Counted from the first letter of the stretch, positions 29,107-38,633 are shown. The stretch is DNA of 64,000 nucleotides from Vitreimonas flagellata (GCF_004634425.1 NZ_SBJL01000001.1:593001-657000); one strand, 5' to 3'. Notes: generated by a model not told the origin, from the letters alone. Made by a program: numbers and translations.

Positions 29107-29883
29107 CTAGAGGGTAATATCTGTTGGCCGGACCACACGCGCCAGGGTGACGGCATGCACTTCCGCAGCTCCAGATTTACGCAGCGCCCGCGCGCACGCC
29201 TCAAATGTCGCCCCTTTGGTGAAAACGTCATCCACCAGAAGCACTACCTTTCCGGCATAGCGCCCCCGCGCCTTGATCGCGCCGCCCACATGGCGGCGCC
29301 GTTCCGAGGCGGAAAGCCCGGCTTGGCTCTTCCGCCGCTTCACCCGCGCTAATGCGCCGGGTTTCCACGGCTTACCGCTTGCGCGGGAAAGCGCCTGGGC
29401 GAGCCAGGCGGCTTGATTGAAGCTGCGCACGGCGAGGCGGGTCCAATGCATGGGTGTCGGCGCGATGAAATCGGCGCGCTGGAGCGCATCGCCGGCCGCC
29501 GCGCTCATCCAGCGGGCGAAGACAGGCAGGCCGTCGCGGCGGCCGAAGCTCTTGAGATCGAGCACCAATCGGCGGGCGTTATCGTCATAAGCCAGCGCGG
29601 CGCGGGCCGTGTCGTAAGCCACCTCGCGACCAGCGCGGGCGCCGCAAACGCCATTCGGGCCGGGATCGTCGGGAAAAGGGAAGCCGCAGCGGTTGCGGCG
29701 ATCGCCGAGGAATTGCAGCGCACCCCAGAGCGCGGGCGCGATCACGCCGGGGCGATCGACGATGTCCTCGGACAAAAGCGAGCGCGGCGGCCAGATCAGG
29801 TCCGACAGCCGCGAGATCGCGCCGCGTTTCCGGAAAACAGCGCTTGGGCGATAGGATGCGCGCAATGAACTCCCCCCGCCCAT
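29107..29883 (-). CDS. comF: ComF family phosphoribosyltransferase-like protein
   Basis: ComF proteins act with the competence machinery in transformable bacteria, but are retained widely with unclear roles. The C-terminal PRTase domain is intact, with the PRPP loop VVLLVDDVFTKGAT. The N-terminal zinc-binding part is degenerate: the segments that usually hold Cys pairs read RRNRCGFPF and GVCGARAG, keeping one Cys each. Starts at GTG 29892, ATG 29883 or TTG 29865 are possible; I use 29883 (258 residues), which overlaps the divergent methyltransferase by 19 nt. Confidence 0.85.
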   Translation of the reverse strand: MGGGSSLRASYRPSAVFRKRGAISRLSDLIWPPRSLLSEDIVDRPGVIAPALWGALQFLGDRRNRCGFPFPDDPGPNGVCGARAGREVAYDTARAALAYDDNARRLVLDLKSFGRRDGLPVFARWMSAAAGDALQRADFIAPTPMHWTRLAVRSFNQAAWLAQALSRASGKPWKPGALARVKRRKSQAGLSASERRRHVGGAIKARGRYAGKVVLLVDDVFTKGATFEACARALRKSGAAEVHAVTLARVVRPTDITL

Positions 29884-30740
29884 TCGAGCCACGGCTTGTC
29901 CGCCAGCGCAAGCGCCGCGCGCGCGCGACCTTGCGCGATGCTTCGTTTTTGCACGAACGTGTGGCGGCGGATTTGGCTGATCGGCTGGAAGCCGTTCCGC
30001 GACCGTTCCCGCGCGTGCTGGCGCTCGGCGGCGGCGGACTATTCTCGGAAGCGATCGCCACGCGGCCGGAGCTGGCGGCGCGGATTGGGCATGTGATCGA
30101 GGCCGATTTGGCGGAAATCGATCCTGAGCAGCTGCCGTATGCGGCGCAATCGTTCGATCTAATCGTCTCGCCGCTGGCGCTGCATTGGGTCAACGATCTG
30201 CCGGGTGCGCTAATTCAATTGCGCCTGGCTTTGAAACCGGACGGCCTGTTGCTGGCGTCGCTGTTTGGCGGCGAGACGCTGCAGGAATTGCGGCTCGCGC
30301 TGATCGAAGCAGAATCTGAACTCACCGGCGGCGCCGGCCCGCGCGTGGCGCCGTTCGCGGACTTACACGACATTGCGGGCCTGTTGCAGCGTGCCGGTTA
30401 TGCGCTGCCGGCGGCGGATCGAGATGTCGTTGTGGTGAGCTATGGTGAGCCCATGCGCTTGTTGGCTGATCTGCGTGCGATGGGCGAAACGGCGGCGCTT
30501 AGCGAACGCAGCCCGCGCGGCCTGAGCCGGCGTATATTGGCGCGCGCGTTCGAGATTTATCGCGCGCGCTTCAGCGATGACGATCGCCGCGTGCGCGCGA
30601 CGTTTGAGATTCTCACCGCCACCGGGTGGGCGCCGCACGAGAGCCAACAGAAGGCGTTACGCCCAGGCTCGGCGAAAACACGTCTCGCCGATGCACTCGG
30701 CACAAAGGAGCAATCCGCTGGCGAGAAGCCGGGCGACTAG
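29865..30740 (+). CDS. Class I SAM-dependent methyltransferase (BioC/NDUFAF5-like)
   Basis: A 291-residue methyltransferase. VLALGGGGLFSEAIA near residues 50-64 is a variant motif I, with AQSFDLIVSPLALHWVNDLPG near 98-118 resembling motif II and post-II of the BioC/NDUFAF5 group, which methylate malonyl-ACP or hydroxylate/modify complex I. Which reaction applies is not clear from sequence. ATG 29865 is preferred over upstream codons because it reduces overlap with divergent comF. It ends in a 4-nt stop-to-stop overlap with the GNAT gene. Confidence 0.85.
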   Translation: MNSPRPFEPRLVRQRKRRARATLRDASFLHERVAADLADRLEAVPRPFPRVLALGGGGLFSEAIATRPELAARIGHVIEADLAEIDPEQLPYAAQSFDLIVSPLALHWVNDLPGALIQLRLALKPDGLLLASLFGGETLQELRLALIEAESELTGGAGPRVAPFADLHDIAGLLQRAGYALPAADRDVVVVSYGEPMRLLADLRAMGETAALSERSPRGLSRRILARAFEIYRARFSDDDRRVRATFEILTATGWAPHESQQKALRPGSAKTRLADALGTKEQSAGEKPGD

Positions 30741-31351
30741 CGCGGCAGGCGCGTCATGCACCAGAAATGCAAACTCGGCAGTTCGAACTCCGCCGTGATT
30801 TCAAAGCCGTGGCGCTGATAGAGCGCGACATTACGCGGGGTCGACGCTTCCAGATAGGCAGGCAGCCCCTTCTCATCCACGAGCGCCAGTGTTTGCTTCA
30901 AGATCGCAGAACCCACGCCACGGCCTTGCGCGCTTGAATGCACGCCGAGAAAGCTCAGATGCGCGTGCGGCGCATGCGGGTGGTGGCCTGAAAGCCGTTT
31001 GCCGAGATCGAGCGCGCGCGACATGCCTTTGATGCCTGCGATCGACAGCAATAGCGGCGTCATCATCACTTCTTCGATGAAGCTGTAGTCAAACGCCTTC
31101 GCACCGGGCGGCAGCCAAAGTGCTGCGCCGAGTTGCCGGCCATCCGCTTCAGCGATCCACAATTCGCGTTTCGGATGGACGACATCGCGCACAGCTGCAT
31201 CGAAGAAGCGTTTGCGCACGCGATCCTTCACCGCGCCCTGCCGCAGCCAATAATTCAGGCCGTCTTCGTCCACGAAGGCGTCGGTTAAGATTGCCGCGAC
31301 TTGCTGATTTTCCGCATCGCGCGCGCGGCGCACGCTCACAGGCGCGCTCAT
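30737..31351 (-). CDS. GNAT family N-acetyltransferase
   Basis: A 204-residue acetyltransferase of unknown substrate. The acetyl-CoA-binding motif A reads LSFLGVHSSAQGRGVGSAIL near 132-151, and NVALYQRHGFEITAEF near 173-188 is the typical C-terminal block. The start overlaps the coq7 stop by 4 nt, making it the third gene of dsbB-coq7-GNAT. It converges on the methyltransferase with interlocked stop codons. Confidence 0.88.
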   Translation of the reverse strand: MSAPVSVRRARDAENQQVAAILTDAFVDEDGLNYWLRQGAVKDRVRKRFFDAAVRDVVHPKRELWIAEADGRQLGAALWLPPGAKAFDYSFIEEVMMTPLLLSIAGIKGMSRALDLGKRLSGHHPHAPHAHLSFLGVHSSAQGRGVGSAILKQTLALVDEKGLPAYLEASTPRNVALYQRHGFEITAEFELPSLHFWCMTRLPR

Positions 31352-31905
31352 ATTTTTTCGGAGATGCGGATTGCCGCACGGCAGCCGATTTTGATCAGCG
31401 CAGAGAGCACCGGATAGGCCGGCGCGTTACGCGCGCCCTGCTCGATCGCGGTGTCGCGATGCGCCATTTCGTCTTCGCGGAATTTATCGACGACAACTTT
31501 CAACTCATCATCGACGCCGTCGAGTGTTGCACTTTGGCGCCCGTAATGCTCTTCGATCACGTCCTCAACGGCTTCCGTGCAGGCGTGCGCAGCTTCTTCG
31601 CCGAGCAAAGCTGTGGCCGCGCCTAGGCCGAAGCCCGCGACGCGCCAGATCGGCGCCATGATCGTAGGGCGGACATTGCGTTCGGCGATCAAACGATCGA
31701 ACGTCGCCAGGTGTTCCTGTTCGCCGGCTTCCATCTCCGCGATCAGACGCGCGGCGTGTTGTTTGCCTTGGATGCGTTCGAACACGGCGCGTTGGCCGCG
31801 ATAAATTTGCACGGCGCCAAATTCACCCGCGTGATCGACGCGGATCATCGAAGCCAGTTCGCGGTCGCGGGCGTTTTCGCCCGGCATTGGCGGATGTGGT
31901 CTCAT
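31348..31905 (-). CDS. coq7: Coq7-type demethoxyubiquinone hydroxylase
   Basis: A di-iron hydroxylase that adds the penultimate ring hydroxyl in aerobic ubiquinone synthesis at the membrane. The 185 residues carry the carboxylate/His ligands in IRVDHAGEFGAVQIYRGQ (Glu28), E62-x2-H65, an EEHYGRQ block and EDEMAHRDTA. I chose ATG 31905, which overlaps the dsbB stop by 4 nt, rather than an upstream start that would add 34 unrelated residues. Confidence 0.94.
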   Translation of the reverse strand: MRPHPPMPGENARDRELASMIRVDHAGEFGAVQIYRGQRAVFERIQGKQHAARLIAEMEAGEQEHLATFDRLIAERNVRPTIMAPIWRVAGFGLGAATALLGEEAAHACTEAVEDVIEEHYGRQSATLDGVDDELKVVVDKFREDEMAHRDTAIEQGARNAPAYPVLSALIKIGCRAAIRISEKI

Positions 31906-32390
31906 GCCTTGCGCTCCGGCAGGAAAGCTATGGCGAACGACGCCAGCGCCAAGAGGCCGGAGACGATCGCGTTGTAGCCGGCCATCGAAATCCCAAACAT
32001 CTGCCACGCGATCTCATCGCATTTCGGCACGACGACCTCCGCATCGAGATCGAACGAGAGATCATTGACATCGATGCGCGCGTCACAAGTCGCGGCGACC
32101 CAATGCTGCTCCACGGCGACGTGGTAGAGCGCCATACCCATGCTGCCGATGAAGACGAGACCGATGAGCGCGGCGAGCCAGCGCGCGAGGCCCGGTTGGA
32201 AACGCAGCACCGCGAATGACAGCGCGCTCACGCCAACGACGGCCCAATGCCAATTGCGCTGATCCAGGCACATGGGGCACGGCTGCAAGCCGCCAAAGCG
32301 CTGGAAGGCATGCGCCGTCGCCAGCATGGCCGCGGAAGCCAGCAAGGCCAGCACGGGCCAGATCGGGCGCAGACGGTCAATCAGAGCCAT
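31902..32390 (-). CDS. dsbB: Disulfide bond formation protein B
   Basis: Inner-membrane quinone reductase that reoxidises DsbA in the periplasm. The 162-residue protein has four hydrophobic helices, the first redox pair C38-P-M-C41 in the first periplasmic loop and the second pair Cys102/Cys124 in the next loop. A longer in-frame ORF reaches 32612, but ATG 32390 gives the canonical short cytosolic N-terminus. The next gene, coq7, makes the ubiquinone that DsbB uses, a sensible functional pairing. Confidence 0.92.
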   Translation of the reverse strand: MALIDRLRPIWPVLALLASAAMLATAHAFQRFGGLQPCPMCLDQRNWHWAVVGVSALSFAVLRFQPGLARWLAALIGLVFIGSMGMALYHVAVEQHWVAATCDARIDVNDLSFDLDAEVVVPKCDEIAWQMFGISMAGYNAIVSGLLALASFAIAFLPERKA

Positions 32391-32442
32391 GCGTAACCCT
32401 ACCCTGCCACCAGGCATGCGCCGCCGTGGCGCCGAGCCGCAC

Positions 32443-33105
32443 TCAACGGCCCAACCAATCGAGCAGCCAAGGCGCATGCTCGCCAACGAAGGTGACCGCA
32501 AAGCCGGCGCCGAAAAACAGGCCTGCGACGAGCGCGCTGAGCAGCGTGATCCAACCCAGCGCCACAGCCGCGCCCGCCAGAGTGAACAGGCCGTCGCGTT
32601 GAATGAGGCCAAGCGACAACAAGGTGAGGGCGATTGACGGGATCGTGTTGGTAATCGGCAGCATGACGGTCACAGCGGCCAGCGCCATGATCAAGGCCGC
32701 GAGGCGCTCGCCAAGTCCTGTCGTGAGAAAACTCAAGCGCGGTCGCGCCACTTGTTCGGTCCAGCGCAGACGTTTGTCTGCAAATCCGGCGATGGCGGAA
32801 ATCCAGCTCTTCTTGACGTGCGCGCGCATGAACCAGCCGGGCAACCAGGGCTCGCTGCGGCCTATGACGACCTGGAGCGCCAACAAGAAGACGCCAATCG
32901 CGATGATCTGCGCCCCCGGCAGCCCCGGCACCAGACACGGGAGGGTCAGCAGCAGGATCAAAAGGCCAAACGCGCGCTCGTCGAGCCGATCGACGATGCC
33001 CGAAACCTGCACGCCATCGTCTCCAGCGCCCGCATCAATGGCTTGCAGCACGCTGATGAAGCTTCGGCTCGGGTCGTCCCGAACGGTGTCTGGCGTGGAT
33101 GTCAT
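32443..33105 (-). CDS. ExoD-family exopolysaccharide synthesis membrane protein
   Basis: A 220-residue multispanning protein of the ExoD family, named after the Sinorhizobium gene needed for normal exopolysaccharide and nodule invasion; its biochemical role is unknown. Motifs include DERAFGLLILLLTLPCLVPG and GAQIIAIGVFLLALQ near 45-80, RPRLSFL near 121 and VMLPITNTIPSIALTLLSLG near 146-165. It stands alone, 52 nt upstream of dsbB. Confidence 0.88.
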   Translation of the reverse strand: MTSTPDTVRDDPSRSFISVLQAIDAGAGDDGVQVSGIVDRLDERAFGLLILLLTLPCLVPGLPGAQIIAIGVFLLALQVVIGRSEPWLPGWFMRAHVKKSWISAIAGFADKRLRWTEQVARPRLSFLTTGLGERLAALIMALAAVTVMLPITNTIPSIALTLLSLGLIQRDGLFTLAGAAVALGWITLLSALVAGLFFGAGFAVTFVGEHAPWLLDWLGR

Positions 33106-33205
33106 GCTTGCCTTCCGGAGGACCGTCTGGGCCCCGCCCTAGCACGGCGCGGACCTGACCGTCAGCTTCCGCCTACCGCCGAGGCGTTAAAGCCAGCCTG
33201 CCAAA

Positions 33206-33232
33206 TTGACAGTCTGGCCAGCGGGCTCTAAC
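33206..33232 (+). promoter_or_regulatory. Probable promoter of tRNA-Leu
   Basis: A perfect TTGACA at 33206-33211 is followed after 15 bases by TCTAAC (33227-33232), within GCTCTAAC that resembles the Caulobacter -10 (GCTANAWC). It is 28 nt upstream of the tRNA, as expected for a stable-RNA promoter. Confidence 0.6.
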
Positions 33233-33259
33233 GCTCCTGCCCCGCGCCGTTGGCCCAAT

Positions 33260-33346
33260 GCCCCAGTGGCGGAATCGGTAGACGCAGCAGACTCAAAATC
33301 TGCCGTAGGCAACTACGTGCCCGTTCGAGTCGGGCCTGGGGCACCA
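33260..33346 (+). tRNA. tRNA-Leu (anticodon CAA)
   Basis: An 87-nt class II tRNA with the 7-bp acceptor stem GCCCCAG/CTGGGGC, D-arm GGAATCGGTAGAC, anticodon stem GCAGA/TCTGC with loop CTCAAAA (anticodon CAA at 33294-33296), a long variable arm CGTAGGCAACTACG, T-loop TTCGAGT and encoded 3' CCA. It reads UUG codons. Confidence 0.98.
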
Positions 33347-33420
33347 TTTCTCATTTTGACGCCGCCCCCGCCGCGGGCAGGATGCCCGCGATCGGCGAGT
33401 CACGCCGGCGGGGGGATTTC

Positions 33421-34869
33421 GTGAGCCAGACTGACATCGCAGTCGAAGAAACCGGATTCGGCCGGATCGGGCGTTGGGTCGGCCTCATCCTCGGCCCTGC
33501 CGTCGCCATCGGTCTTCAACTCGTGCCGCCGCCGGAAGGGCTCTCGGTGGAAGCTTGGCGCGTCGTTTCGCTCGCGGCGCTCATGGTGATCTGGTGGGTG
33601 ACGGAAGCGATTCCGATCGCCGCCACCGCCATGCTGCCGCTGGCGGCGCTACCCCTCCTTGGCGCAAGCAGCATGAAGGATGCCGCCGCGCCCTACGCTG
33701 ATCCGATCGTCTATCTCTTCATCGGCGGCTTCATCTTGGCCGCCTGCGTCGAACGCTGGCGACTGCACGAGCGCATCGCACTTTCGATTGCCTCTGTAGC
33801 CGGCGGGCGCCCGATTGCGCTGGTCGCGGGCTTTATGATCGCGTCTGCGCTGATCTCGATGTGGATCTCAAACACGGCGACCACCTTAATGCTCGCGCCC
33901 ATCGCCATCGGCGCAGCGCGCGCGCTTTCCATCGATGGCAAGCCCGATATGGCGCTCGGTGGGGCGCTGACGCTCGGTGTCGCGCATGCGGCAAGTATTG
34001 GCGGCGTCGGCACACCGGTGGGCTCGCCAACCAATCTGATCGGCATCGCGTTCTTCGAACGCGCCGGTGAGCCGATCGCCTTCATCGACTGGATGGCGAA
34101 AGCGCTGCCGCTCGTTTTGCCGATGCTGGTGCTGGCCTGGTTCTTCCTGTGCTGGCCGCTGTTTGGCCGCACCGCGCACGCCAAGTTCGACGCCATCGGC
34201 GCGGTGGTGAAAGACGCGCTCAAAGCGCTTGGCCCCATGACTCAGCCGGAGCTGCGTATCGGCATTGTTTTCGCGCTCGTTGCGCTCGCTTGGATGACCC
34301 GCACCTTGTTGGTTGAACTGCCAGGGCTTAGCGCGCTCACGGACACCGGGATCGCCATCATTGGCGCGCTTGCGCTGTTCTTCATTCCGTCTGGTCGCGC
34401 GCGTGAAGAGAAGCTTTTGGATTGGAAGACGGCCGAACGCATTCCCTGGGGCATCGCCGTGCTGTTCGGCGGCGGGCTCTCGCTCGCGGGCGCCATGGAA
34501 AGCACGGGACTGGCCGGCTGGATCGGCGATTGGATCGCGGGGCTCGACGGGGTCTCCGCGCTTGGGCTCGTCGCCGTGTTGGTCGTGGCGACCATTCTGA
34601 TCTCGGAACTCGCCAGCAACGTCGCCACGCTGACATCGATGTTGCCGGTCGTGGCTGCGGTCGCCAGCGCGACCGATACGCCGTTGCAGCCCTTGGCGTT
34701 TCCAGTGGCGATCGCCGCAAGCTTTGCCTTCATGCTGCCGGTGGCGACAGCGCCGAATGCGATCGCTTATTCGTCAGGGTTGTTGACGCTCAAGCGCATG
34801 CTCACGGTTGGCCTTGGTCTCAACATCGCGGCGGCGGTGCTGATCATCGCGTTCGCGGCGGCGGCTTAG
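33421..34869 (+). CDS. SLC13/DASS family anion transporter
   Basis: A 482-residue inner-membrane permease with about 11-12 hydrophobic segments, related to Na+-coupled dicarboxylate or sulfate carriers. Two SNT-type substrate motifs are visible: SNTATTLMLAP near residue 155 and SNVATLTSMLPV near 398. GTG 33421 is chosen because it has GGGGGGA 6 bases upstream; the open frame runs back into the tRNA gene but codes nothing sensible there. Substrate unknown. It ends with stop codons interlocked with gshB. Confidence 0.9.
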   Translation: MSQTDIAVEETGFGRIGRWVGLILGPAVAIGLQLVPPPEGLSVEAWRVVSLAALMVIWWVTEAIPIAATAMLPLAALPLLGASSMKDAAAPYADPIVYLFIGGFILAACVERWRLHERIALSIASVAGGRPIALVAGFMIASALISMWISNTATTLMLAPIAIGAARALSIDGKPDMALGGALTLGVAHAASIGGVGTPVGSPTNLIGIAFFERAGEPIAFIDWMAKALPLVLPMLVLAWFFLCWPLFGRTAHAKFDAIGAVVKDALKALGPMTQPELRIGIVFALVALAWMTRTLLVELPGLSALTDTGIAIIGALALFFIPSGRAREEKLLDWKTAERIPWGIAVLFGGGLSLAGAMESTGLAGWIGDWIAGLDGVSALGLVAVLVVATILISELASNVATLTSMLPVVAAVASATDTPLQPLAFPVAIAASFAFMLPVATAPNAIAYSSGLLTLKRMLTVGLGLNIAAAVLIIAFAAAA

Positions 34870-35804
34870 GCGAGCCCTTCGACCTTGTCCCAAAACGCTT
34901 TGGGCAGGTCGAGACCGGTGAAGCGCTTCAGCTCTTGCACCAGCGTCGGCGAGGTCACGTTGATCTCGATGAGCTTGCCGGCGATCACGTCGAGACCGGC
35001 GAAGAGAATGCCTTCTTGCTTCAACAGCGGCGCGACGGCAGCGGCGATGCGACGATCGTTTTCATCGACCTCAGCCGGTTCGGCGATGCCGCCGGCGTGC
35101 AGATTGGCGCGGAAATCGCCGCCTTGCGGCATGCGGCGGATGGCGCCGAATGGTTCGCCGTCGAGCACGAACAGGCGCTTATCGCCGCCGCTGACGGCTG
35201 GCATGAATTCTTGCGCCAGGATCGGCTCGCGGCCCGCCGCGTCCATGAATTTTCCAGCACGCGCACGGAAATCCGGATCGCTGGACTTGAGTTTGATCAC
35301 GCCGTCGCCGCCCATCAGGTAGAGCACTTTCAGCACCACCTGATCGAAGCGCTTGGCGAAATCCACCAAAGCATCGAGATCGCGTCCCACCCACGTCTTC
35401 GGCGTGAGTTCGGGGAAATACATGATCGACATCTTCTCGGAGATGTTACGCACCGCGCGCGGCGGATTGAGCACGCGCGCTTTGGTCAGCTCCAAGAAAT
35501 AGGTGTTCGACACGTAACCCATGTCGAAGGGCGGATCCTGACGGATCAGGATCACGTCGAAATCATCAAGCGCGCGGATCGCGGTCTCGAGATTTTCGTA
35601 GTGCTTGGCTTCGTTGAGACTAACCGACGCGCGCCGCGCCCGCGCCTTCACCACGCCGGCATCGAAGAACACGTCGTTCGGCGTGAACCACCAGGTCTCG
35701 TGGCCACGGTTCTGCGCCTCGATCATCAGCGCAAGCGAAGTGTCACGCTGCACCACCATCGTTTCGATGGGGTCCATTTGCACGGCGATACGGAGCGACT
35801 TCAT
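34866..35804 (-). CDS. gshB: Glutathione synthase
   Basis: ATP-grasp ligase that joins gamma-glutamylcysteine and glycine. The 312 residues start [16 protein letters not shown], with LIRQDPPFDMGYV near 92-104, VLKVLYLMGGDGVIKL near 160-175 and ENDRRIAAA... LFAGLDVIAGKLIEINVTSPT at the end, all standard for GshB. The start shares one base with the upstream aroG stop (TGATG), so the two are co-translated, although the pathways differ. Confidence 0.97.
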   Translation of the reverse strand: MKSLRIAVQMDPIETMVVQRDTSLALMIEAQNRGHETWWFTPNDVFFDAGVVKARARRASVSLNEAKHYENLETAIRALDDFDVILIRQDPPFDMGYVSNTYFLELTKARVLNPPRAVRNISEKMSIMYFPELTPKTWVGRDLDALVDFAKRFDQVVLKVLYLMGGDGVIKLKSSDPDFRARAGKFMDAAGREPILAQEFMPAVSGGDKRLFVLDGEPFGAIRRMPQGGDFRANLHAGGIAEPAEVDENDRRIAAAVAPLLKQEGILFAGLDVIAGKLIEINVTSPTLVQELKRFTGLDLPKAFWDKVEGLA

Positions 35805-37180
35805 CACCCGGCTTTCGCCTGCTTCCCGTTGGTCCGGGCGCCGCGCAGCTGCTCGGCGATCAAGAACGCCAGATCGAGTGCTTGCGTGCCGTTGAGGCGT
35901 GGATCGCAATGGGTGTGATAGCGGCTGGAGAGATCGCCTTCCGTCACAGCGGCCGCGCCGCCCAAGCATTCCGTCACCTGCTGGCCCGTCATCTCAACGT
36001 GCACGCCGCCCGGATAGGCGCCTTCGGCCGGAAGCACGTCCGTGAACGAACGCACTTCGGAGAGAATGCGATCGAACGGGCGGGTTTTGTAGCCGCCGTC
36101 CGTCTTCAGCGTGTTGCCGTGCATCGGGTCGCACGACCACACGACGCTACGGCCTTCCTTCACCACCGCGCGCACGAGTTTCGGCAGGCCGGCTTCGACC
36201 TTGTCTGAACCAAAGCGCGCGATGAGCGTGAGGCGGCCCGGCTCGTTCGCCGGATTCAGCGCATCGATCAAACGCAAGAGATCGTCCGGCTCAAGCGACG
36301 GGCCGCACTTCATGCCGATCGGGTTCTTGATGCCGCGCATGAATTCGACGTGCGCGCCGTCGAGTTGGCGGGTGCGGTCGCCGATCCAGAGCATGTGCGC
36401 GCTGGTGTCGTAATAATCGCCGCTCGTGGAATCGACGCGCGTCATCGCCTCTTCGTAGCCAAGCAGCAACGCTTCGTGGCTTGTATAGACGTCGACGTGC
36501 TTCATCTGCGGCACGCTTTCCGGCGTGATCCCACAGGCGCCCATAAACGCCACCGCTTCGGAGATGCGATCGGCGATTTCCTGATAGCGTTTGCCTTGTG
36601 GGCTATCGGCGACGAAGCCGACCATCCAGCGATGCACATTGTGCAGATCAGCGTAGCCGCCGTTCGCGAAGGCGCGGATCAGGTTCAGCGTCGATGCCGA
36701 TTGGCCGTAAGCCTTCAGCAGACGCTCCGGATCGGGAATGCGCGCCTCCGGCGTGAATTCCATGCCGTTGATGTTGTCGCCGCGATAGGATGGCAGCGTC
36801 ACGCCATCGATGGTCTCAATCGGCTCAGAACGCGGCTTACCGAATTGGCCGGCGATACGACCAACCTTCACCACTGGGCGCGACGCCGCGAACGTCAGCA
36901 CGACGCTCATCGCCATCAGCGTGCGGAAGGTGTCGCGGATATTGTCGGGGTGGAATTCCTTGAAGCTCTCGGCGCAATCGCCGCCCTGCAGCAGGAACGC
37001 CTTGCCCTCGGCCACCTGCCCAAGCTGCGCCTTCAAATTGCGCGCCTCGCCCGCAAACACGAGCGGCGGATAAGAGCGCAGCGTCTGCTCAACGCGCGTG
37101 AGCGCGTCGGCGTCCGGGTAATCGGTCGGGATGTGCTTGGCGGGTTTTGAGCGCCAGCCGGCGGGGGTCCATTTCTGCAT
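35804..37180 (-). CDS. Class II 3-deoxy-7-phosphoheptulonate synthase
   Basis: First enzyme of the shikimate pathway (PEP plus erythrose 4-phosphate), and so the ultimate source of chorismate for trpE in this window. The 458 residues show plant-like class II features: [11 protein letters not shown] near 63, [21 protein letters not shown]-like region near 250 and [16 protein letters not shown] near 289. Start ATG 37180 with [16 protein letters not shown] is typical. It is in a probable operon with gshB. Confidence 0.96.
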   Translation of the reverse strand: MQKWTPAGWRSKPAKHIPTDYPDADALTRVEQTLRSYPPLVFAGEARNLKAQLGQVAEGKAFLLQGGDCAESFKEFHPDNIRDTFRTLMAMSVVLTFAASRPVVKVGRIAGQFGKPRSEPIETIDGVTLPSYRGDNINGMEFTPEARIPDPERLLKAYGQSASTLNLIRAFANGGYADLHNVHRWMVGFVADSPQGKRYQEIADRISEAVAFMGACGITPESVPQMKHVDVYTSHEALLLGYEEAMTRVDSTSGDYYDTSAHMLWIGDRTRQLDGAHVEFMRGIKNPIGMKCGPSLEPDDLLRLIDALNPANEPGRLTLIARFGSDKVEAGLPKLVRAVVKEGRSVVWSCDPMHGNTLKTDGGYKTRPFDRILSEVRSFTDVLPAEGAYPGGVHVEMTGQQVTECLGGAAAVTEGDLSSRYHTHCDPRLNGTQALDLAFLIAEQLRGARTNGKQAKAG

Positions 37181-37224
37181 AATGCTCGCAATCTACCGAA
37201 GACAGCCCGCCCGCGCGAGGCCCT

Positions 37225-38517
37225 TCACCCGAACATGGGCGCCAAAAGCGGCGTCACAAGGAACCACACCGCCGCAGCAGCGGCAGTCGCTGCAAAGGCT
37301 GCGCCAAAATAGAGCACTCCGTAACGCCAGCCGCCGGTAACCAAAGCGATGCCGCCCTTGGCCGACGTGTTCATCAACACGGCGATCATCACGGCGTGTG
37401 CGCCGACGCTTGCTTCGAGCCCGCCGCGCACGAGGCTTCCCGCCGCGAGCGTCACGGCATCGACATCCGCCACGCCAGCTGTGGCCGCGAACGGCAACAA
37501 GCCAGCTTCACCGAAGGTCTCAGCCACGATGCGGCCAACGATAATCACCGCGCCCAAGAAGACCGCGAATTGCGCGACAGAGACGAGATCGAGCGGGCTG
37601 CGAAGCTTCTCCATCGAGCCGCCGCCAGTCCCATTTTTCTTGAGCCCGCGCATCAGGAAAGCCGCGCCAGCAAAGGCCAAAACAGCGGCGCCGAGCGCGG
37701 GCCCGGCCTCCCGCAGTAGCGGCGGCGCCGTGATCGCGAGGAGGATGATGACACGGCTCACGCTGATCGCAGCCGCGATTGAAGCGGCGGCGCCGCCGAC
37801 TGACGCGTGCGTCTCGCCCTTGCGCACTTGGCGGCCGAGCTCCGCCGTCACCACAGTCGACGAGACAAGCGAACCGGCCGCCGCACCGGCAAGCACGCCA
37901 ACGTCGCTGCCCAGCACGCGCACAGCCACGTAGCCCGCGAACGATGCCCCCGCGACGAGAATGGTGAGCAACCAAAGCTCGCGCGGATTGATGGCCTGCC
38001 ATGGATCGACCGTCCGGTCGGGCAGCAATGGAAGAGCGATTGCCGTGGCCGCCAAAATGATCAGCGCCGAGCGCAGCTCTTTCCAGGTGATCTTGTCGAG
38101 CCAACCGTGCAGGGCGTCCTTGAACGCGAGCAGCGCCACGAGCGTCACGCCGACGGCGGCGGCGATACGCAGATCGCCCCACATCGAATAGGCGCCTAGA
38201 GCGAAGACCAGTAGGCCAGCGATCGTCCCCGTCACGGAGAGGTCGTCGTCTTTCAGGCTCTCGCGGACCTTGAACACGATGAACGCCGCCGCGAACGCCA
38301 AAGTCAGCGCAGCGAAGCCGATCTCTCCGAGCGCGGGCAGCATGGCCCCGGCCATGCCCCCGCTGAGGCCGATGACCGCATGCGTCCGCAAACCAGCCGC
38401 GCGCGAACCGTCTGGCGCGTCGCGATGACGCCAGCCGCGCTCGATCCCGACCATGAAGCCAATGCCGAGCGCCATCGCCAGGCGCTGGAACATTTCGATC
38501 AGGAGCGGCTCAGGCAT
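37225..38517 (-). CDS. MgtC/SapB-DUF4010 membrane protein
   Basis: A 430-residue protein with an N-terminal MgtC-like membrane domain (about 1-140; MALGIGFMVGIERGWRHR near 12-30 is the signature) and a C-terminal DUF4010 membrane domain (about 190-425). Members of this architecture are of unknown function; MgtC itself is linked to Mg2+ stress. ATG 38517 is preferred over 38559, which would prepend a polar stretch. It is divergent from the TIR/ParA gene across 116 bases. Confidence 0.88.
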   Translation of the reverse strand: MPEPLLIEMFQRLAMALGIGFMVGIERGWRHRDAPDGSRAAGLRTHAVIGLSGGMAGAMLPALGEIGFAALTLAFAAAFIVFKVRESLKDDDLSVTGTIAGLLVFALGAYSMWGDLRIAAAVGVTLVALLAFKDALHGWLDKITWKELRSALIILAATAIALPLLPDRTVDPWQAINPRELWLLTILVAGASFAGYVAVRVLGSDVGVLAGAAAGSLVSSTVVTAELGRQVRKGETHASVGGAAASIAAAISVSRVIILLAITAPPLLREAGPALGAAVLAFAGAAFLMRGLKKNGTGGGSMEKLRSPLDLVSVAQFAVFLGAVIIVGRIVAETFGEAGLLPFAATAGVADVDAVTLAAGSLVRGGLEASVGAHAVMIAVLMNTSAKGGIALVTGGWRYGVLYFGAAFAATAAAAAVWFLVTPLLAPMFG

Positions 38518-38633
38518 GTCTCGGCAATTCTTGCGTTGGGGCGGGGTTCCCCTGTGCACCCCCGGTTGTGGGGTCGCATGGACAAGGCGTAATGCGCCCG
38601 CTTAGGGTCGCCAACAGGGGTGGTTAAATTCTT

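Noticed and set aside
33250-33420. Extension of the SLC13 gene back into tRNA-Leu
   Set aside because: The tRNA is certain, the added residues resemble nothing, and GTG 33421 has a good ribosome site.
34422-35918. A 498-codon plus-strand frame over the transporter end and gshB
   Set aside because: It is out of frame with the transporter and antisense to gshB, both well supported by motifs.
36350-37150. A 266-codon plus-strand frame over the DAHP synthase gene
   Set aside because: Antisense to a certain gene; no motifs.
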